Shown here: in pieces, positions 33,868 to 43,390 of the stretch
Position numbering within the stretch: position 1 is the first letter of the stretch
Layout of the letters: each line of letters begins with the position of its first letter
NCBI RefSeq assembly: GCF_035282405.1
Contig: NZ_JAYKBP010000001.1
Location: 526,088-590,087 of the forward strand
Direction: 5' to 3'
Length of the DNA: 64,000 bases
From: Parvimonas sp035282405
GTDB lineage: Bacteria > Bacillota > Clostridia > Tissierellales > Peptoniphilaceae
The notes under the pieces: model-generated
What the model saw: the letters and a program-made list of their open reading frames with translations, nothing else
Told to the model about the DNA's origin: nothing
Databases searched by the model: none
Program-made: the position numbers and the translations under genes

Positions 33868-35959
33868 ACTTCATTGTCAATTTTACTTTTTGCTTTTCAA
33901 GGTCAATTTCTAAAATCTTAACCTTAACTATATCTCCAACTTTTAAAACTTCAGAAGGATGTTTAATATATTTGTTAGAAATTTGTGAAATATGAACAAG
34001 TCCGTCATTTTTAATTCCAATATCTATAAAAGCCCCAAAATCAACAACATTTCTTACAGTTCCCTTTAATTCCATTCCAACTTCCAAATCTTCAATGGAA
34101 AGAACATCAGATCTTAAAATTGGTTTTGGCATATCTTCTCTTATATCACGACCAGGTCTTTTAAGCTCTTCAATAATATCTTTTAAAGTCAATTCACCAA
34201 CTTCTAATTCTTTTGAAAGTTTTGGAACATTAATCTTATCTAAATCTTTTCCATAAAGTTTTTCTGCAATTTCATAGCTTTCAGGGTGAACTGCAGTATT
34301 GTCAAGAGGATTTTCTCCATTTCTAATTCTCAAAAAGCCTGCTGATTGAGTATATGCCTTAGGTCCTATTCCCTTTACTTTTCTAATTTCATCTCTATTT
34401 TTAAAGGCACCATTTTCATCACGATATGAAACTAAATTTTTAGCCATAGTTTTTGTCATTCCTGAAATATAAGACAATAAAGAGAAAGAAGCAGTGTTAA
34501 TATCAACACCAACCTTATTTACACAGTCTTCAATAACATCAGATAATGTTTCTGTCAATTGTTTTTGATTTACATCATGTTGATATTGTCCTATACCAAT
34601 ATGTTTTGGTTCAATCTTTACAAGCTCAGCCATCGGGTCTTGAATACGTCTAGCTATCGAAATTGCACCTCTAACAGTTACATCTAAATCCGGAAATTCT
34701 TCTTGTCCAAGTTTGGAAGCTGAATAAATTGAAGCTCCCGCTTCATTTACTATTGAATAGAATAAATCATCTTTCTTCAATTCATTTATCAATTCAACAA
34801 CAACTTTTTCAGTTTCACGGCTTGCAGTTCCATTTCCAATTGCAATTAAACTTACATCATATTTTTTAATAAGTTTTGCTAAAATCTCTTTACTTTCCTT
34901 TATCTTTTCTTGTGGTTTTGTAGGATAGATATTTATATGGTCTAAAACAGATCCAGTTTTTGAAATAACGGCTACCTTACAACCCGTTCTATAACCTGGG
35001 TCAATTCCCAAAACAACTCTATCAAGAATTGGAGATTGCATAATATAAGGTTTTAAATTTTTACCAAAAACTTCAATGGATTGAGTATCCGCTTTTTCCT
35101 TCAAATTTGCTCTTATTTCAGTTTCTATTTGTGGAAATAATAGTCTGTTATATCCATCAATAACCGCTTCTTTTAAGAATTTATAGCAGAAGTTTTCATC
35201 ATCCATACATAGTGCAAATAAAATCTCACCAATATTTTTTTCATCACTTAACTTAATTGAAACTTTTAGAGCTTTTTCTTTTTCTCCTCTATTTATAGCA
35301 AGTATTCTATGAGCAGGAAGTTTTGAGATTTTTTCAGAAAATTCATAATACATATCATAAACATTGTTTTCTTCTTTTCCTTTTTCAGAAACCAAAACTC
35401 CATTCTTGTCAGCATCTTTTCTTAAAATATCTCTAAAATCTTTATCTTCAGAAATCATTTCCGCAATGATATCTAAAGCTCCTGCCATAGCTTCGTCAAT
35501 ATTTAAAACTTCTTTTTCTTCACTTATAAAATCAGAAACTTTTTGTTCAAAATTATTTTCCTTAAGCTTTCTATCTAAAATTAAATCAGCAAGCGGTTTT
35601 AAGCCTTTTTCCTTTGCAATAGTTGCTCTGGTTCTCTTTTTAGGTCTAAATGGAAGATATATATCCTCAACTTTTGAAAGAGTTTCAGCATTTAAAATTT
35701 CATTTTTTAATTCATCTGTCAACTCTCCAAGTTCGTCAATTAATCTTATAACATCTTCTTTTCTCTGTTCTAAATTTCTTAAATATTGTAATTTTTGTTC
35801 TAAATTTCTAAGTATTTCATCATCTAAATTTCCTGTAACTTCTTTTCTATATCTTGCAATAAAAGGAATTGTATTTCCTTCATCTATAAGTTTTACAGTG
35901 TTTTCAACTTGACCTACTTTTATATTTAACTCTTTTGCAATTTGTTCAAAAATATTCAT
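33866..35959 (-). CDS. tex: Tex-family transcription accessory / RNA-binding protein
   Basis: 697 residues from 35959, where AAGAGG lies 5 bases upstream; the frame extends to 35989 but that part lies in the lpdA terminator. Order: N-terminal helical region (IPFIARYRKEVTGNLD), RuvC/YqgF-like domain with LGIDPGYRTGCK near 315, helix-hairpin-helix region (VKGIGPKAYTQSAGFLRI) and a C-terminal S1 domain (GTVRNVVDFGAFIDIG). Tex binds RNA and RNA polymerase, with roles in RNA processing and expression of some virulence genes. Confidence 0.95.
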   Translation of the reverse strand: MNIFEQIAKELNIKVGQVENTVKLIDEGNTIPFIARYRKEVTGNLDDEILRNLEQKLQYLRNLEQRKEDVIRLIDELGELTDELKNEILNAETLSKVEDIYLPFRPKKRTRATIAKEKGLKPLADLILDRKLKENNFEQKVSDFISEEKEVLNIDEAMAGALDIIAEMISEDKDFRDILRKDADKNGVLVSEKGKEENNVYDMYYEFSEKISKLPAHRILAINRGEKEKALKVSIKLSDEKNIGEILFALCMDDENFCYKFLKEAVIDGYNRLLFPQIETEIRANLKEKADTQSIEVFGKNLKPYIMQSPILDRVVLGIDPGYRTGCKVAVISKTGSVLDHINIYPTKPQEKIKESKEILAKLIKKYDVSLIAIGNGTASRETEKVVVELINELKKDDLFYSIVNEAGASIYSASKLGQEEFPDLDVTVRGAISIARRIQDPMAELVKIEPKHIGIGQYQHDVNQKQLTETLSDVIEDCVNKVGVDINTASFSLLSYISGMTKTMAKNLVSYRDENGAFKNRDEIRKVKGIGPKAYTQSAGFLRIRNGENPLDNTAVHPESYEIAEKLYGKDLDKINVPKLSKELEVGELTLKDIIEELKRPGRDIREDMPKPILRSDVLSIEDLEVGMELKGTVRNVVDFGAFIDIGIKNDGLVHISQISNKYIKHPSEVLKVGDIVKVKILEIDLEKQKVKLTMK

Positions 35960-35981
35960 AATAACCTCTTTATATAAAAAA

Positions 35982-35997
35982 GGGAGCATATGCTCCC
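35982..35997 (-). terminator. Terminator of lpdA
   Basis: Perfect palindrome GGGAGCATATGCTCCC, followed on the minus strand by TTTTTT. It separates lpdA from tex, whose start lies 23 bases on. Confidence 0.85.
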
Positions 35998-36016
35998 TAA
36001 AATTCTAACAAAATAA

Positions 36017-37417
36017 TTATTTTGCTGGTGCACTATGGATTGATTTTCCTTCTAATTGGTGAATTGCTTCCATAAATGCTTCTGATAGAGTTGGGTGAGC
36101 GTGAATCATCTTGCCTATTGACTCAACTCCCATATCATTTGCCATAGCAACTATTCCTTCATGAATTAAGTCATTTGCATGAGGTCCGATAATATGGATA
36201 CCTAAAATTCTCTTTAAGTCTTCAGTTGCAAGAACCTTTACAAATCCATCAGCTTCTCCTAATGAAACAGCTTTACCATTTCCACTGAACATAAATTTAC
36301 TCTTAACATAAGGAATATTTTGAGCAATAACTTCTTCTTCAGTTAAACCAACTTGAGCAACTTCAGGTAAAGTAAATGTACAAGCAGGAACGATATCCAA
36401 ATTAATTTCAGGATGTTCTCCCATTAATTTTTCAACAACATGAATTGCTTGAGCACTTGCAACGTGAGCAAGTTGAACATTTCCATAAACAACGTCACCA
36501 ATAGCATAAATATGGTCAACATTTGTTTTAAATCCTTTATCAGTAACTACAGCTCCTCTTTCAGTAACAACACCAGCTTTTTCGATTTCTAATCCATCGA
36601 TGTTAGCTTTTCTTCCTGTTGCTAAAAGAACCATTGTACCTTCAGCTTCTTCAACTTTATCTTTATCAACTCTCTTAGCTGTAACTTTTAATTTTCCGTT
36701 TTCTTGTGTAATTTCACTAGCACGAACTTTATTTACAATCTTAATTCCCGCTCTTTTGAAAATACTTGGAATTCTCTTTTGGATTTCTCCGTCAGTTGCA
36801 GGTAAAACACCGTTAGTCATTACAGTTACTTTTGAACCGAATTGAGCATAAATACTTGCAAATTCCATTCCAATAACTCCACCACCAACAACGATAAGTT
36901 CTTCAGGAATTTCTTTTAAATCTAAGAATTCATCACTTGTAATTACATTAGGTAAATCAGTTCCTGCAATTGGTGGAACACTTGGCTTAGAACCAGTAGC
37001 AATGATTATGTAATCAGCTGTTACATCTTTTTCTGAACCATCATTTAATTTAACATGAATTTTATGAGGATCAACAAAAGAACCAAAACCTTTTAGGTAT
37101 TCAATATTTGGATAAGAACCAATTAAGAATTCTACCCCGCCTACGATTTTTTCAACAACTTCGCATTTTCTTTCATTAAGTCTTATTGGATCAATTTTAC
37201 ATTCGTCCATAAGTAAGCCGAATTCTGCTTTTCTATGAATATTTTCCATAATTTCAGCATTTTTCCAAAGTGTTTTTGTAGGGATACATCCTCTATTTAA
37301 ACAAGTACCACCCGGTCTATCAGCCTCAATAAGTACAACTTCTGCTCCCATTTGTGCAGCTCTAATCGCAGCCTCATATCCTCCTGGGCCTGCTCCAATA
37401 ACAGCTATTTTAGTCAT
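36017..37417 (-). CDS. lpdA: Dihydrolipoyl dehydrogenase
   Basis: 466 residues from the ATG at 37417 (AAGGAG upstream; the frame reaches a GTG at 37426). FAD motif GAGPGGYEAAIRAAQMG, redox disulfide GGTCLNRGC (C39/C44), second nucleotide motif VVGGGVIGMEFA, ATGRKANIDGL, and the C-terminal HAHPTLSEA with the catalytic histidine. It reoxidises lipoyl groups of 2-oxoacid or glycine-cleavage complexes with NAD. It stands alone here with no E2, H protein or lipoyl domain nearby. Confidence 0.95.
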   Translation of the reverse strand: MTKIAVIGAGPGGYEAAIRAAQMGAEVVLIEADRPGGTCLNRGCIPTKTLWKNAEIMENIHRKAEFGLLMDECKIDPIRLNERKCEVVEKIVGGVEFLIGSYPNIEYLKGFGSFVDPHKIHVKLNDGSEKDVTADYIIIATGSKPSVPPIAGTDLPNVITSDEFLDLKEIPEELIVVGGGVIGMEFASIYAQFGSKVTVMTNGVLPATDGEIQKRIPSIFKRAGIKIVNKVRASEITQENGKLKVTAKRVDKDKVEEAEGTMVLLATGRKANIDGLEIEKAGVVTERGAVVTDKGFKTNVDHIYAIGDVVYGNVQLAHVASAQAIHVVEKLMGEHPEINLDIVPACTFTLPEVAQVGLTEEEVIAQNIPYVKSKFMFSGNGKAVSLGEADGFVKVLATEDLKRILGIHIIGPHANDLIHEGIVAMANDMGVESIGKMIHAHPTLSEAFMEAIHQLEGKSIHSAPAK

Positions 37418-37464
37418 AAAACACACTCCTTAATTATTTTATTTTAAGTTTTCACTCATCTAAA

Positions 37465-37493
37465 ATTATATATCAAAAACGAATTTTTTTCAA
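37465..37493 (-). promoter_or_regulatory. Promoter of lpdA
   Basis: On the minus strand TTGAAA (37488-37493), 17 bases, TATAAT (37465-37470), about 45 bases upstream of the start. Confidence 0.7.
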
Positions 37494-37569
37494 GTTTTTG
37501 CCTAAACTTTAATAAATTTAAAACACATATACTATTAAATATAATAATTAATAATTAATATAATACATT

Positions 37570-38277
37570 TTATAAAACACTTGTTTTTAAAACAAATGAA
37601 AGTATTACAATGCCTGTACTAAATACGATATGTCCAATTATTGCACTTTCTATTCTTTTTGTCTTTAAAAAAACATATCCAAAAGTTAAGGAAATAATTA
37701 CCGCCTCTACCACTATAGGAAGTGCATGTTTTACATTTATAAGTGCAAACAAAATTCCTGATAAACAAGCTGGTGTGAATAATCGAACAAATTTGTATCC
37801 ACCCTCATATAAATCATATAGATAACCAAATACAATATTTCTATAAACTATTTCAGTTACAAAAGGAATAATAAATACTATATTTATCAATGCGATTTTA
37901 TTATTAGAAACTACATTTTTAATTCTAATAAACTCCCCTGTCATATCATAAGGATAACCTAAAAATCCTAAAATTTTAAATAAAATTTGAATTACAACTA
38001 GTAAAACTATCCCTGAACATGCCCCAATCAAAATAGATTTTAATAAAGATTCCTTTTTGCTATCTTTAGATATTAAATTTGTAGGGAATTTTTTACAAAA
38101 CAAATATACAATAATCGCAAAAATCAAAGTTAAAGCAATATTTATATTTGTTAAGTTTTTAATCACAAATTCTGATTTTAAATACTTATTTGCCAATGTA
38201 GGAAATCTTGAAATTCCTAAAAAATATACCAATGATATCAAGAATGATACAATAAAATTTTTTGTCTTAACACTCAT
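37570..38277 (-). CDS. CPBP-family membrane protein with degenerate active site
   Basis: 235 residues with about seven membrane helices, clearly related to the four CPBP genes upstream through TEIVYRNIVFGYLYDLYEGG and the last helices. The family's catalytic motifs are altered: EExxxR is TEIVYR, and the FxxxH histidine motif reads FALIN. Only a later GH histidine remains. It therefore may be inactive as a protease and may serve as a scaffold or immunity protein. It is the last and most divergent member of the array. Confidence 0.82.
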   Translation of the reverse strand: MSVKTKNFIVSFLISLVYFLGISRFPTLANKYLKSEFVIKNLTNINIALTLIFAIIVYLFCKKFPTNLISKDSKKESLLKSILIGACSGIVLLVVIQILFKILGFLGYPYDMTGEFIRIKNVVSNNKIALINIVFIIPFVTEIVYRNIVFGYLYDLYEGGYKFVRLFTPACLSGILFALINVKHALPIVVEAVIISLTFGYVFLKTKRIESAIIGHIVFSTGIVILSFVLKTSVL

Positions 38278-38326
38278 AACTTCCTCCTAAAATTTTGATT
38301 ATATAATAAGTTTTTTTATGTCTAAA

Positions 38327-39046
38327 CTAGAAAAAAACATTCCTAATTATTAAAAATATATTAATTAAAACATGAACCGTTATAGAAGCACTGATTCTCT
38401 TAGTATACAAATATATTGCTGAAAAAGATATTCCATATATAATATATCTAACCATAGCATAAGCAAAAACACCATCATGTATTGAGCCGAAAATTATAGA
38501 TGATACTATTACAGATGTTATTCTCCTAATATATTTGTTACAACCCGTATGTAAATCATACAAATATCCAAAAAGTATTCGTCTATACACCATTTCTTCA
38601 TATATACTCACCAAAGGCATCGAAAATAAACTCACAAAAAAATTAAGTCTTTCAGTACCTGAAACATTTTTTGCATTCAAACTATAAACCTCAAGTTTGA
38701 AAATACTTTCAATGTACAAAGCAAAATATATAATCAACATAGTAAAAACAAAAACTAAAATTGAAATAATTATAGATTTTTTTAAGTCCATTTTTTCTGA
38801 ACTATCTATAGAATTTAATTTTCCATTAAATACATACTTTATAATCAAAAATATTATACAATTCCCAAATAGGCAACAAATCCCACCAACAAAGAAATTA
38901 TTTACAATTGGATTTTCAAAAAATTTAAAAACAAATATTTTTCCAGAAAATATAGAATTTAAAATTTTCTGCCTAAAGATGAATTCAAAAAATAGAAACA
39001 TTAAAGCAGGAAAAATCCACTTTTTAATGTTTTTTACATTTATCAA
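38327..39046 (-). CDS. CPBP family intramembrane metalloprotease
   Basis: 239 residues, seven to eight membrane helices. Motifs EEMVYR, FGSIHDGVFAYAMVRY with the histidine, and TVHVLINIF with the last His/Asn pair are all intact. Family members are Rce1-like proteases, often linked to bacteriocin self-immunity or processing. The C-terminal 100 residues are almost identical to the next copy (39114), so duplication was recent or gene conversion acts. Confidence 0.88.
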   Translation of the reverse strand: MINVKNIKKWIFPALMFLFFEFIFRQKILNSIFSGKIFVFKFFENPIVNNFFVGGICCLFGNCIIFLIIKYVFNGKLNSIDSSEKMDLKKSIIISILVFVFTMLIIYFALYIESIFKLEVYSLNAKNVSGTERLNFFVSLFSMPLVSIYEEMVYRRILFGYLYDLHTGCNKYIRRITSVIVSSIIFGSIHDGVFAYAMVRYIIYGISFSAIYLYTKRISASITVHVLINIFLIIRNVFF

Positions 39047-39113
39047 AATATCCTCCTTTGCAATATTTTTTTAATATGAATTATTTTTTCTAAAAAAAGT
39101 TATTTTGATTAAA

Positions 39114-39836
39114 TTACAAAAATGTATCTTTAACTATTAAAAATATATTAATTAAAACATGAACCGCTATGGAAGCACCGATTCTCTTAGTATATAGATA
39201 TACTGCTGAAAAAGATATTCCATATATAATATATCTAACCATAGCATAAGCAAAAACACCATCATGTATTGAACCGAAGATTATTGATGATACTACTATA
39301 GATGTTATTATCCTAATATATTTATTACAACCCGAATGTAAATCATATAAATATCCAAATAATATTCGCCTATACACCATTTCTTCAAAAATAGATATAC
39401 AAATACTTGAAAATATACTCACAGAAAAATTAAGTTTTTCGATAGCAAGAATATTTTTAGTATTTAAACTTATGTTAGATATATTAAAAATATAATATTC
39501 AATATACTTAGTAGTATAAACTAATATCATAGTAAATACAAAAAATAAAATTGAAATAATTATAGACTTTTTTAAATCCATTTTTTCAGAATTATCTATA
39601 GAATTCATTTTTCCATTAAATACAAACTTAGAAATTAATAAAATAATACAAGCAACAACAAAACACCATAATCCCAATGAAAAATATTTATTTACTACAG
39701 TATTATCAAAAAAAGCAAAAACTAATAAGTCATCATAAAATATTTTTTTTGATATTCTTTGCCTAAAAATGAATTCACAAAATATAAACATTAAAATTGG
39801 AGCTACCCATTTTTTTGAATTTTTTATATTTCCCAC
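39114..39836 (-). CDS. CPBP family intramembrane metalloprotease
   Basis: 240 residues with intact EEMVYR, FGSIHDGVFAYAM and AVHVLINIF motifs. The N-terminal part (KKWVAPILMFIFCEFIFRQRI) also matches the other copies, while the middle helices diverge. It is the third gene of the array in transcription order. The catalytic motifs suggest activity. Confidence 0.88.
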   Translation of the reverse strand: MGNIKNSKKWVAPILMFIFCEFIFRQRISKKIFYDDLLVFAFFDNTVVNKYFSLGLWCFVVACIILLISKFVFNGKMNSIDNSEKMDLKKSIIISILFFVFTMILVYTTKYIEYYIFNISNISLNTKNILAIEKLNFSVSIFSSICISIFEEMVYRRILFGYLYDLHSGCNKYIRIITSIVVSSIIFGSIHDGVFAYAMVRYIIYGISFSAVYLYTKRIGASIAVHVLINIFLIVKDTFL

Positions 39837-39896
39837 AATTTCACCTCTGCAATATTTTTTATAATATTTATAATTTTCTTAAAAATTTTATTATAA

Positions 39897-40622
39897 TTAA
39901 ATTCCAAAAATATCCATCATTGCTAAAAACAAATTATTTAAAACATGCACCGTCATAGATGCAGAAATTCTTTTCGTATAAAAATATACACTAGAAAAAA
40001 CCAATCCATATACTACATATGTAATCATAGCAGGATGAAAAACCCCATCATGAGTTGCTCCAAAAATTATTGAAGATACAAGTGCAGACGTTATAAATCT
40101 TACATATTTATTGCATCCCAAATGTAAATCGTATAAATATCCAAATAAAATTTTTCTATATACTATTTCCTCAAACATAGGTCCTGTAAATACTATAACA
40201 AAAATAGAAAATAAAGTTTTTTTCAAAAAGAATACTGTAATAATAGTATTCTTACTTTTTCTAACAATACCTAAAACATTTACTAAAAAATTCTTGAGCA
40301 TAAATAAAAATATTATAGTTAAAATTAAGATTACAATAGAAAATAAAAAACTCTCTTTCAATCCTTTTTTTGAAGAAGCATCTATTGAATTAAATTTTCC
40401 ATTATATACATACTTAGAAATTAACAATACAGATAAAATTATAAAAATATATCCTAATCCATCAAATAAAATACCATCAAAAAAATAATCTCCAGTCAAT
40501 ACGAACTTTCTAAAAATAGGTAAAATTTTTCTTTTAAAAATGAATTCGCAAAAAACGAACATTAAAACAGGTAATATCCACTTTTTAAAGTTTTTTACAT
40601 TTAATAAATTAGCATTTAGCAT
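39897..40622 (-). CDS. CPBP family intramembrane metalloprotease
   Basis: 241 residues, with EEIVYR, FGATHDGVFHPAMITY and TVHVLNNLF motifs intact. GGAG lies 7 bases before the ATG. The N-terminal LLNVKNFKKWILPVLMFVFCEF is shared with the other three full copies. It is second in the array, 30 bases downstream of the first. Confidence 0.88.
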   Translation of the reverse strand: MLNANLLNVKNFKKWILPVLMFVFCEFIFKRKILPIFRKFVLTGDYFFDGILFDGLGYIFIILSVLLISKYVYNGKFNSIDASSKKGLKESFLFSIVILILTIIFLFMLKNFLVNVLGIVRKSKNTIITVFFLKKTLFSIFVIVFTGPMFEEIVYRKILFGYLYDLHLGCNKYVRFITSALVSSIIFGATHDGVFHPAMITYVVYGLVFSSVYFYTKRISASMTVHVLNNLFLAMMDIFGI

Positions 40623-40652
40623 TATTTTCTCCTTTATTTTATTTTCATAATA

Positions 40653-41366
40653 TTAGAAATAAATTATAAATCTCCTAAGGTCTAAAAGTAAGTTAAATAA
40701 AACATGTACAATTATTGGAGATGATATTCTTTTTGTATATAAATAAAGTCCAGATAAAATAAATCCATGAGTTATGTATTGAAGCATTGCAGGATGAAAG
40801 AAACCGTTATGTATTGATCCAAATATAATTGCAGATATTAATGCTGAAGTTATATATCTAATATATTCATTACATCCTGAAAATAAATCATACAAATATC
40901 CAAACAATAGTTGTCTATAAACTATTTCTTCAAGTGTTGATGTTACAAAAGCAAGCCCAACTACCGGTAAGGGATTAGATTTAAATTCTTTTGTAATAGC
41001 ATCTGCATTGGAACTATTTAAGCTAATATGACTAAAAAGAAAAGATTGTATCCACATAACCCCATATATAATTCCTATAGTTAAAAATAACACAACTATT
41101 GAAATAATAATAGATTTTTTTAAGTCCATTTTTTCAGAACTATCAATCGAATTTAATTTTCCTTTAAATATAAATTTAATTAACAAAAACAATATAATTG
41201 CAACAATAAAATTACCAATTAAAATCGATTTAGAAAAATTACCTGCCCTATTTATTACAATATAAGAAATCATCTTATCAAATATAAATTTATAAGAAAT
41301 TAATAAAATAATTGGTAATATCCATTTTTTAATGTTTTTACTATTTAATAAATTAGTTTTTCCCAT
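40653..41366 (-). CDS. CPBP family intramembrane metalloprotease, first gene of the array
   Basis: 237 residues from the ATG at 41366, preceded by AAGGAG at 5-base spacing; the frame extends upstream to 41417 without a site. Motifs EEIVYR, FGSIHNGFFHPAMLQY and IVHVLFNLL are intact. About seven membrane helices. A promoter lies at 41462-41491. Confidence 0.87.
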   Translation of the reverse strand: MGKTNLLNSKNIKKWILPIILLISYKFIFDKMISYIVINRAGNFSKSILIGNFIVAIILFLLIKFIFKGKLNSIDSSEKMDLKKSIIISIVVLFLTIGIIYGVMWIQSFLFSHISLNSSNADAITKEFKSNPLPVVGLAFVTSTLEEIVYRQLLFGYLYDLFSGCNEYIRYITSALISAIIFGSIHNGFFHPAMLQYITHGFILSGLYLYTKRISSPIIVHVLFNLLLDLRRFIIYF

Positions 41367-41461
41367 AAAAACTCCTTGACCATACATTTTATTGAATAAC
41401 AATTTGTTAAAATTCATCTAAAGAAAGTATAAATGCAGTATAATAATCGCTATGCAAAGTA

Positions 41462-41491
41462 ATGGTACCATAAAGAAAACGTATTTGTCAA
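41462..41491 (-). promoter_or_regulatory. Promoter of the CPBP array
   Basis: On the minus strand TTGACA (41486-41491), an 18-base spacer and TACCAT (41462-41467). Confidence 0.6.
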
Positions 41492-41672
41492 GATAAAATA
41501 ACAAAATATTATTAAAACAAAAAATACTAATTTTTATAAAATATCATTATTGAAAAAACAGTGTTTTTTATTTAAGTAAAAATTAATTTATTAAATATAT
41601 TTATAAAAAGCTAATATAAAATTTATTATATATCTATATGCAAACATTTCGATATAGATTATTTTAAACTCA

Positions 41673-41711
41673 ATAAAAAACTCCAAAAGTTTTTACACTT
41701 TTGAAGTTCTA
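41673..41711 (-). terminator. Terminator-like hairpin with no assigned gene
   Basis: AACTTCAAAAG pairs with CTTTTGGAGTT (one mismatch as G-T) and is followed on the minus strand by TTTTTT. No coding gene ends here, so it may terminate an untranslated transcript from 41720-42300 or read-through from yaaA. Confidence 0.6.
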
Positions 41712-42310
41712 ATTATAAAATAAAAAACATTAACTTAATATTAATCTGTAAATCTAATCCCTATTATGTATTCTCAATAGGAATTAAATGACTTGAAAAA
41801 ATCTAGTCCTTATTTTGTTTACTCATAATCTAAAGTTATGAGATTTCCAGAGCAATTGTATCTAATGATACAATTGCTCTGTCAGACCTACTTTTATTTG
41901 CAAGCAAACAAAGTTAGGGCTAGATTCACTACGCTTCGCTTCAGTCGAAATGGCGTATAAGGAGAAAACCTCGTTTAATAGCTTGACGTTAAAAGTAAAT
42001 AAACTTAAAGCCATATTTATACTCTATAAACATAATAAAATATTAATGTCGTATTGACTTTTAAATAAATTCCATATTATGTCATCTCGACCGAAGTTGA
42101 GCGACGCGAAACGAAGCGGAGAGATCTCATAAAGCTCCATTAAAAATTGGATTTGCTAGTTTATTACATTCCGAATCAAAGATTTGGATAATCTTTACGT
42201 CAGACTTACTGTCTCATTTGTAAACAAAATCACCTCTTATATCGTCATCATATCTTTTATACAATTACTTTCGATAACTCAAACAACGTACAACAACTGA
42301 ACTTATAATA
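41700..42310. repeat. Non-coding hairpin- and repeat-rich region
   Basis: No gene-like frame is seen over about 600 bases. It contains a perfect 15-bp hairpin (CAGAGCAATTGTATC, loop TAAT, 41848-41881), a 7-bp hairpin CTCATAA/TTATGAG (41822-41842) and two GC-richer elements in opposite orientation that both begin YCATYTCGACYGAAG: plus strand 42081-42130 and minus strand 41920-41954. Elements of this CGAAG/CTTCG type occur as dispersed repeats in many genomes. The composition is unlike the flanking genes. Confidence 0.55.
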
Positions 42311-42313
42311 TTT

Positions 42314-42964
42314 CTAGATATTTTTCACAAATACAAATTTATTTTCTGAAGACATTTCTTCAACAAAACCATACCCATCTTTGTCAAATTTCTTTATGTC
42401 TTCAATATTTTCAATTTTATTTTTAGTCATAAAATTAAGCATCATTCCTCTAGCCTTCTTCGAAATTGTAGAATGTTTTTTAAGTTTTTCATCGACTTTT
42501 TCATAAAATTCAAAATCCAAAATTTGATTCTCTGAAATGTACTTTCTAACTGTTTTTGAAAATTCATCACTTGCAAGATTAACAATAAAATCCGTATCTT
42601 TTAAAATTTTTTTTGCAATATCATCTTCCCAAAAATTATATAAATTTCCCATTTTTGTTTTTATAATAAAATCAAGTCTATATGGATTAATTAAATCAAA
42701 AGGTTTAAGCACTCCATAAAGTGCAGAAATAATAATTAAATGCTCCTTTATATACTCTAAATCGCACTCATCAAATTCTTCTCTTTTTATATTTTTATAA
42801 CACATTCCATCATACATATAAAAAGCCTCGCAATAATCTTTTGAAACCAAAACTTCCGGAACATTCTTTAAAATTTCATTTGTTTTATCAGAAAAATCAA
42901 ACCCTGAAGAAAATCTCTCACAAGTTTTAGAAATTGTCTTTGCAGGTGATAAAATTATTTTCAT
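42314..42964 (-). CDS. yaaA: YaaA family peroxide stress protein
   Basis: 216 residues, beginning MKIILSPAKTIS with the SALYGVLKPFDLINPYRLDF motif and a C-terminal ARGMMLNFM, all characteristic of YaaA (DUF328). In E. coli YaaA lowers free intracellular iron under peroxide stress. Length is slightly shorter than the E. coli protein. No clear partner gene adjoins it. Confidence 0.93.
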   Translation of the reverse strand: MKIILSPAKTISKTCERFSSGFDFSDKTNEILKNVPEVLVSKDYCEAFYMYDGMCYKNIKREEFDECDLEYIKEHLIIISALYGVLKPFDLINPYRLDFIIKTKMGNLYNFWEDDIAKKILKDTDFIVNLASDEFSKTVRKYISENQILDFEFYEKVDEKLKKHSTISKKARGMMLNFMTKNKIENIEDIKKFDKDGYGFVEEMSSENKFVFVKNI

Positions 42965-42979
42965 ATTCTCTCCTTAAAT

Positions 42980-43093
42980 CTATTTTTCAAGATCTATCAA
43001 TTTATTACAAATAGATAATGGTAATTTTCTATGAGTTATTATTAATATTATCTTATCTTTACTAATTTTTTCAATATTTTTAACAACTTCACT
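42980..43093 (-). pseudogene. Remnant of an ABC transporter ATPase C-terminus
   Basis: One minus-strand frame of about 37 codons reads NIEKISKDKIILIITHRKLP, followed by a short tail and a TAG at 42980. The segment matches the end of exporter ATPases: the helix after Walker B, the strand and switch histidine (ITHR) and the last strand. A TGA lies just upstream and no Walker A or signature is present. It appears to be the surviving tail of a lost exporter gene near the two intact ABC genes. Confidence 0.6.
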
Positions 43094-43131
43094 TCATTGC
43101 TTGTGTTACACAACTTTGTTATTTCACAATT

Positions 43132-43164
43132 AAAATGCTGTTAGTTTTTTACTAACAGCATTTT
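43132..43164 (-). terminator. Terminator of the two small membrane protein genes
   Basis: AAAATGCTGTTAG (43132-43144) and CTAACAGCATTTT (43152-43164), 13-bp stem with a 7-base loop, 6 bases after the stop codon at 43171. Confidence 0.85.
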
Positions 43165-43170
43165 TCCAAC

Positions 43171-43389
43171 TTATTTACCTACAATTTTATAAATAATTGT
43201 TCCGAATCCTGCTATTGTAGCAATTCCTCCAAATAGTGTAAACATAGCATTACTTTTATATCCTTTTACCAAATCATCTTCAGATTTAGTTGATATTAAA
43301 AAAGGCTTATTTTCCTCGGAAGGTGTTCCAATGTGTAATTCTTCTCCAACATAGTATGCTTCTCCAAGTACATAAAGGATTTGATTCAT
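43171..43389 (-). CDS. Small membrane-anchored protein, unknown
   Basis: 72 residues: an N-terminal soluble part of about 45 residues and one hydrophobic helix near the C-terminus (AMFTLFGGIATIAGFGTIIYKIV). It begins one base after the stop of the preceding membrane protein, so the pair is one unit. No family recognised. Confidence 0.65.
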   Translation of the reverse strand: MNQILYVLGEAYYVGEELHIGTPSEENKPFLISTKSEDDLVKGYKSNAMFTLFGGIATIAGFGTIIYKIVGK

Positions 43390-43390
43390 T

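Noticed and set aside
35960..35989. Ten-residue N-terminal extension of Tex
   Set aside because: It overlaps the lpdA terminator, and a ribosome binding site favours the ATG at 35959.
41420..42310. CRISPR array
   Set aside because: Repeats are few, inverted and divergent, with no regular spacer length and no cas genes in the window.
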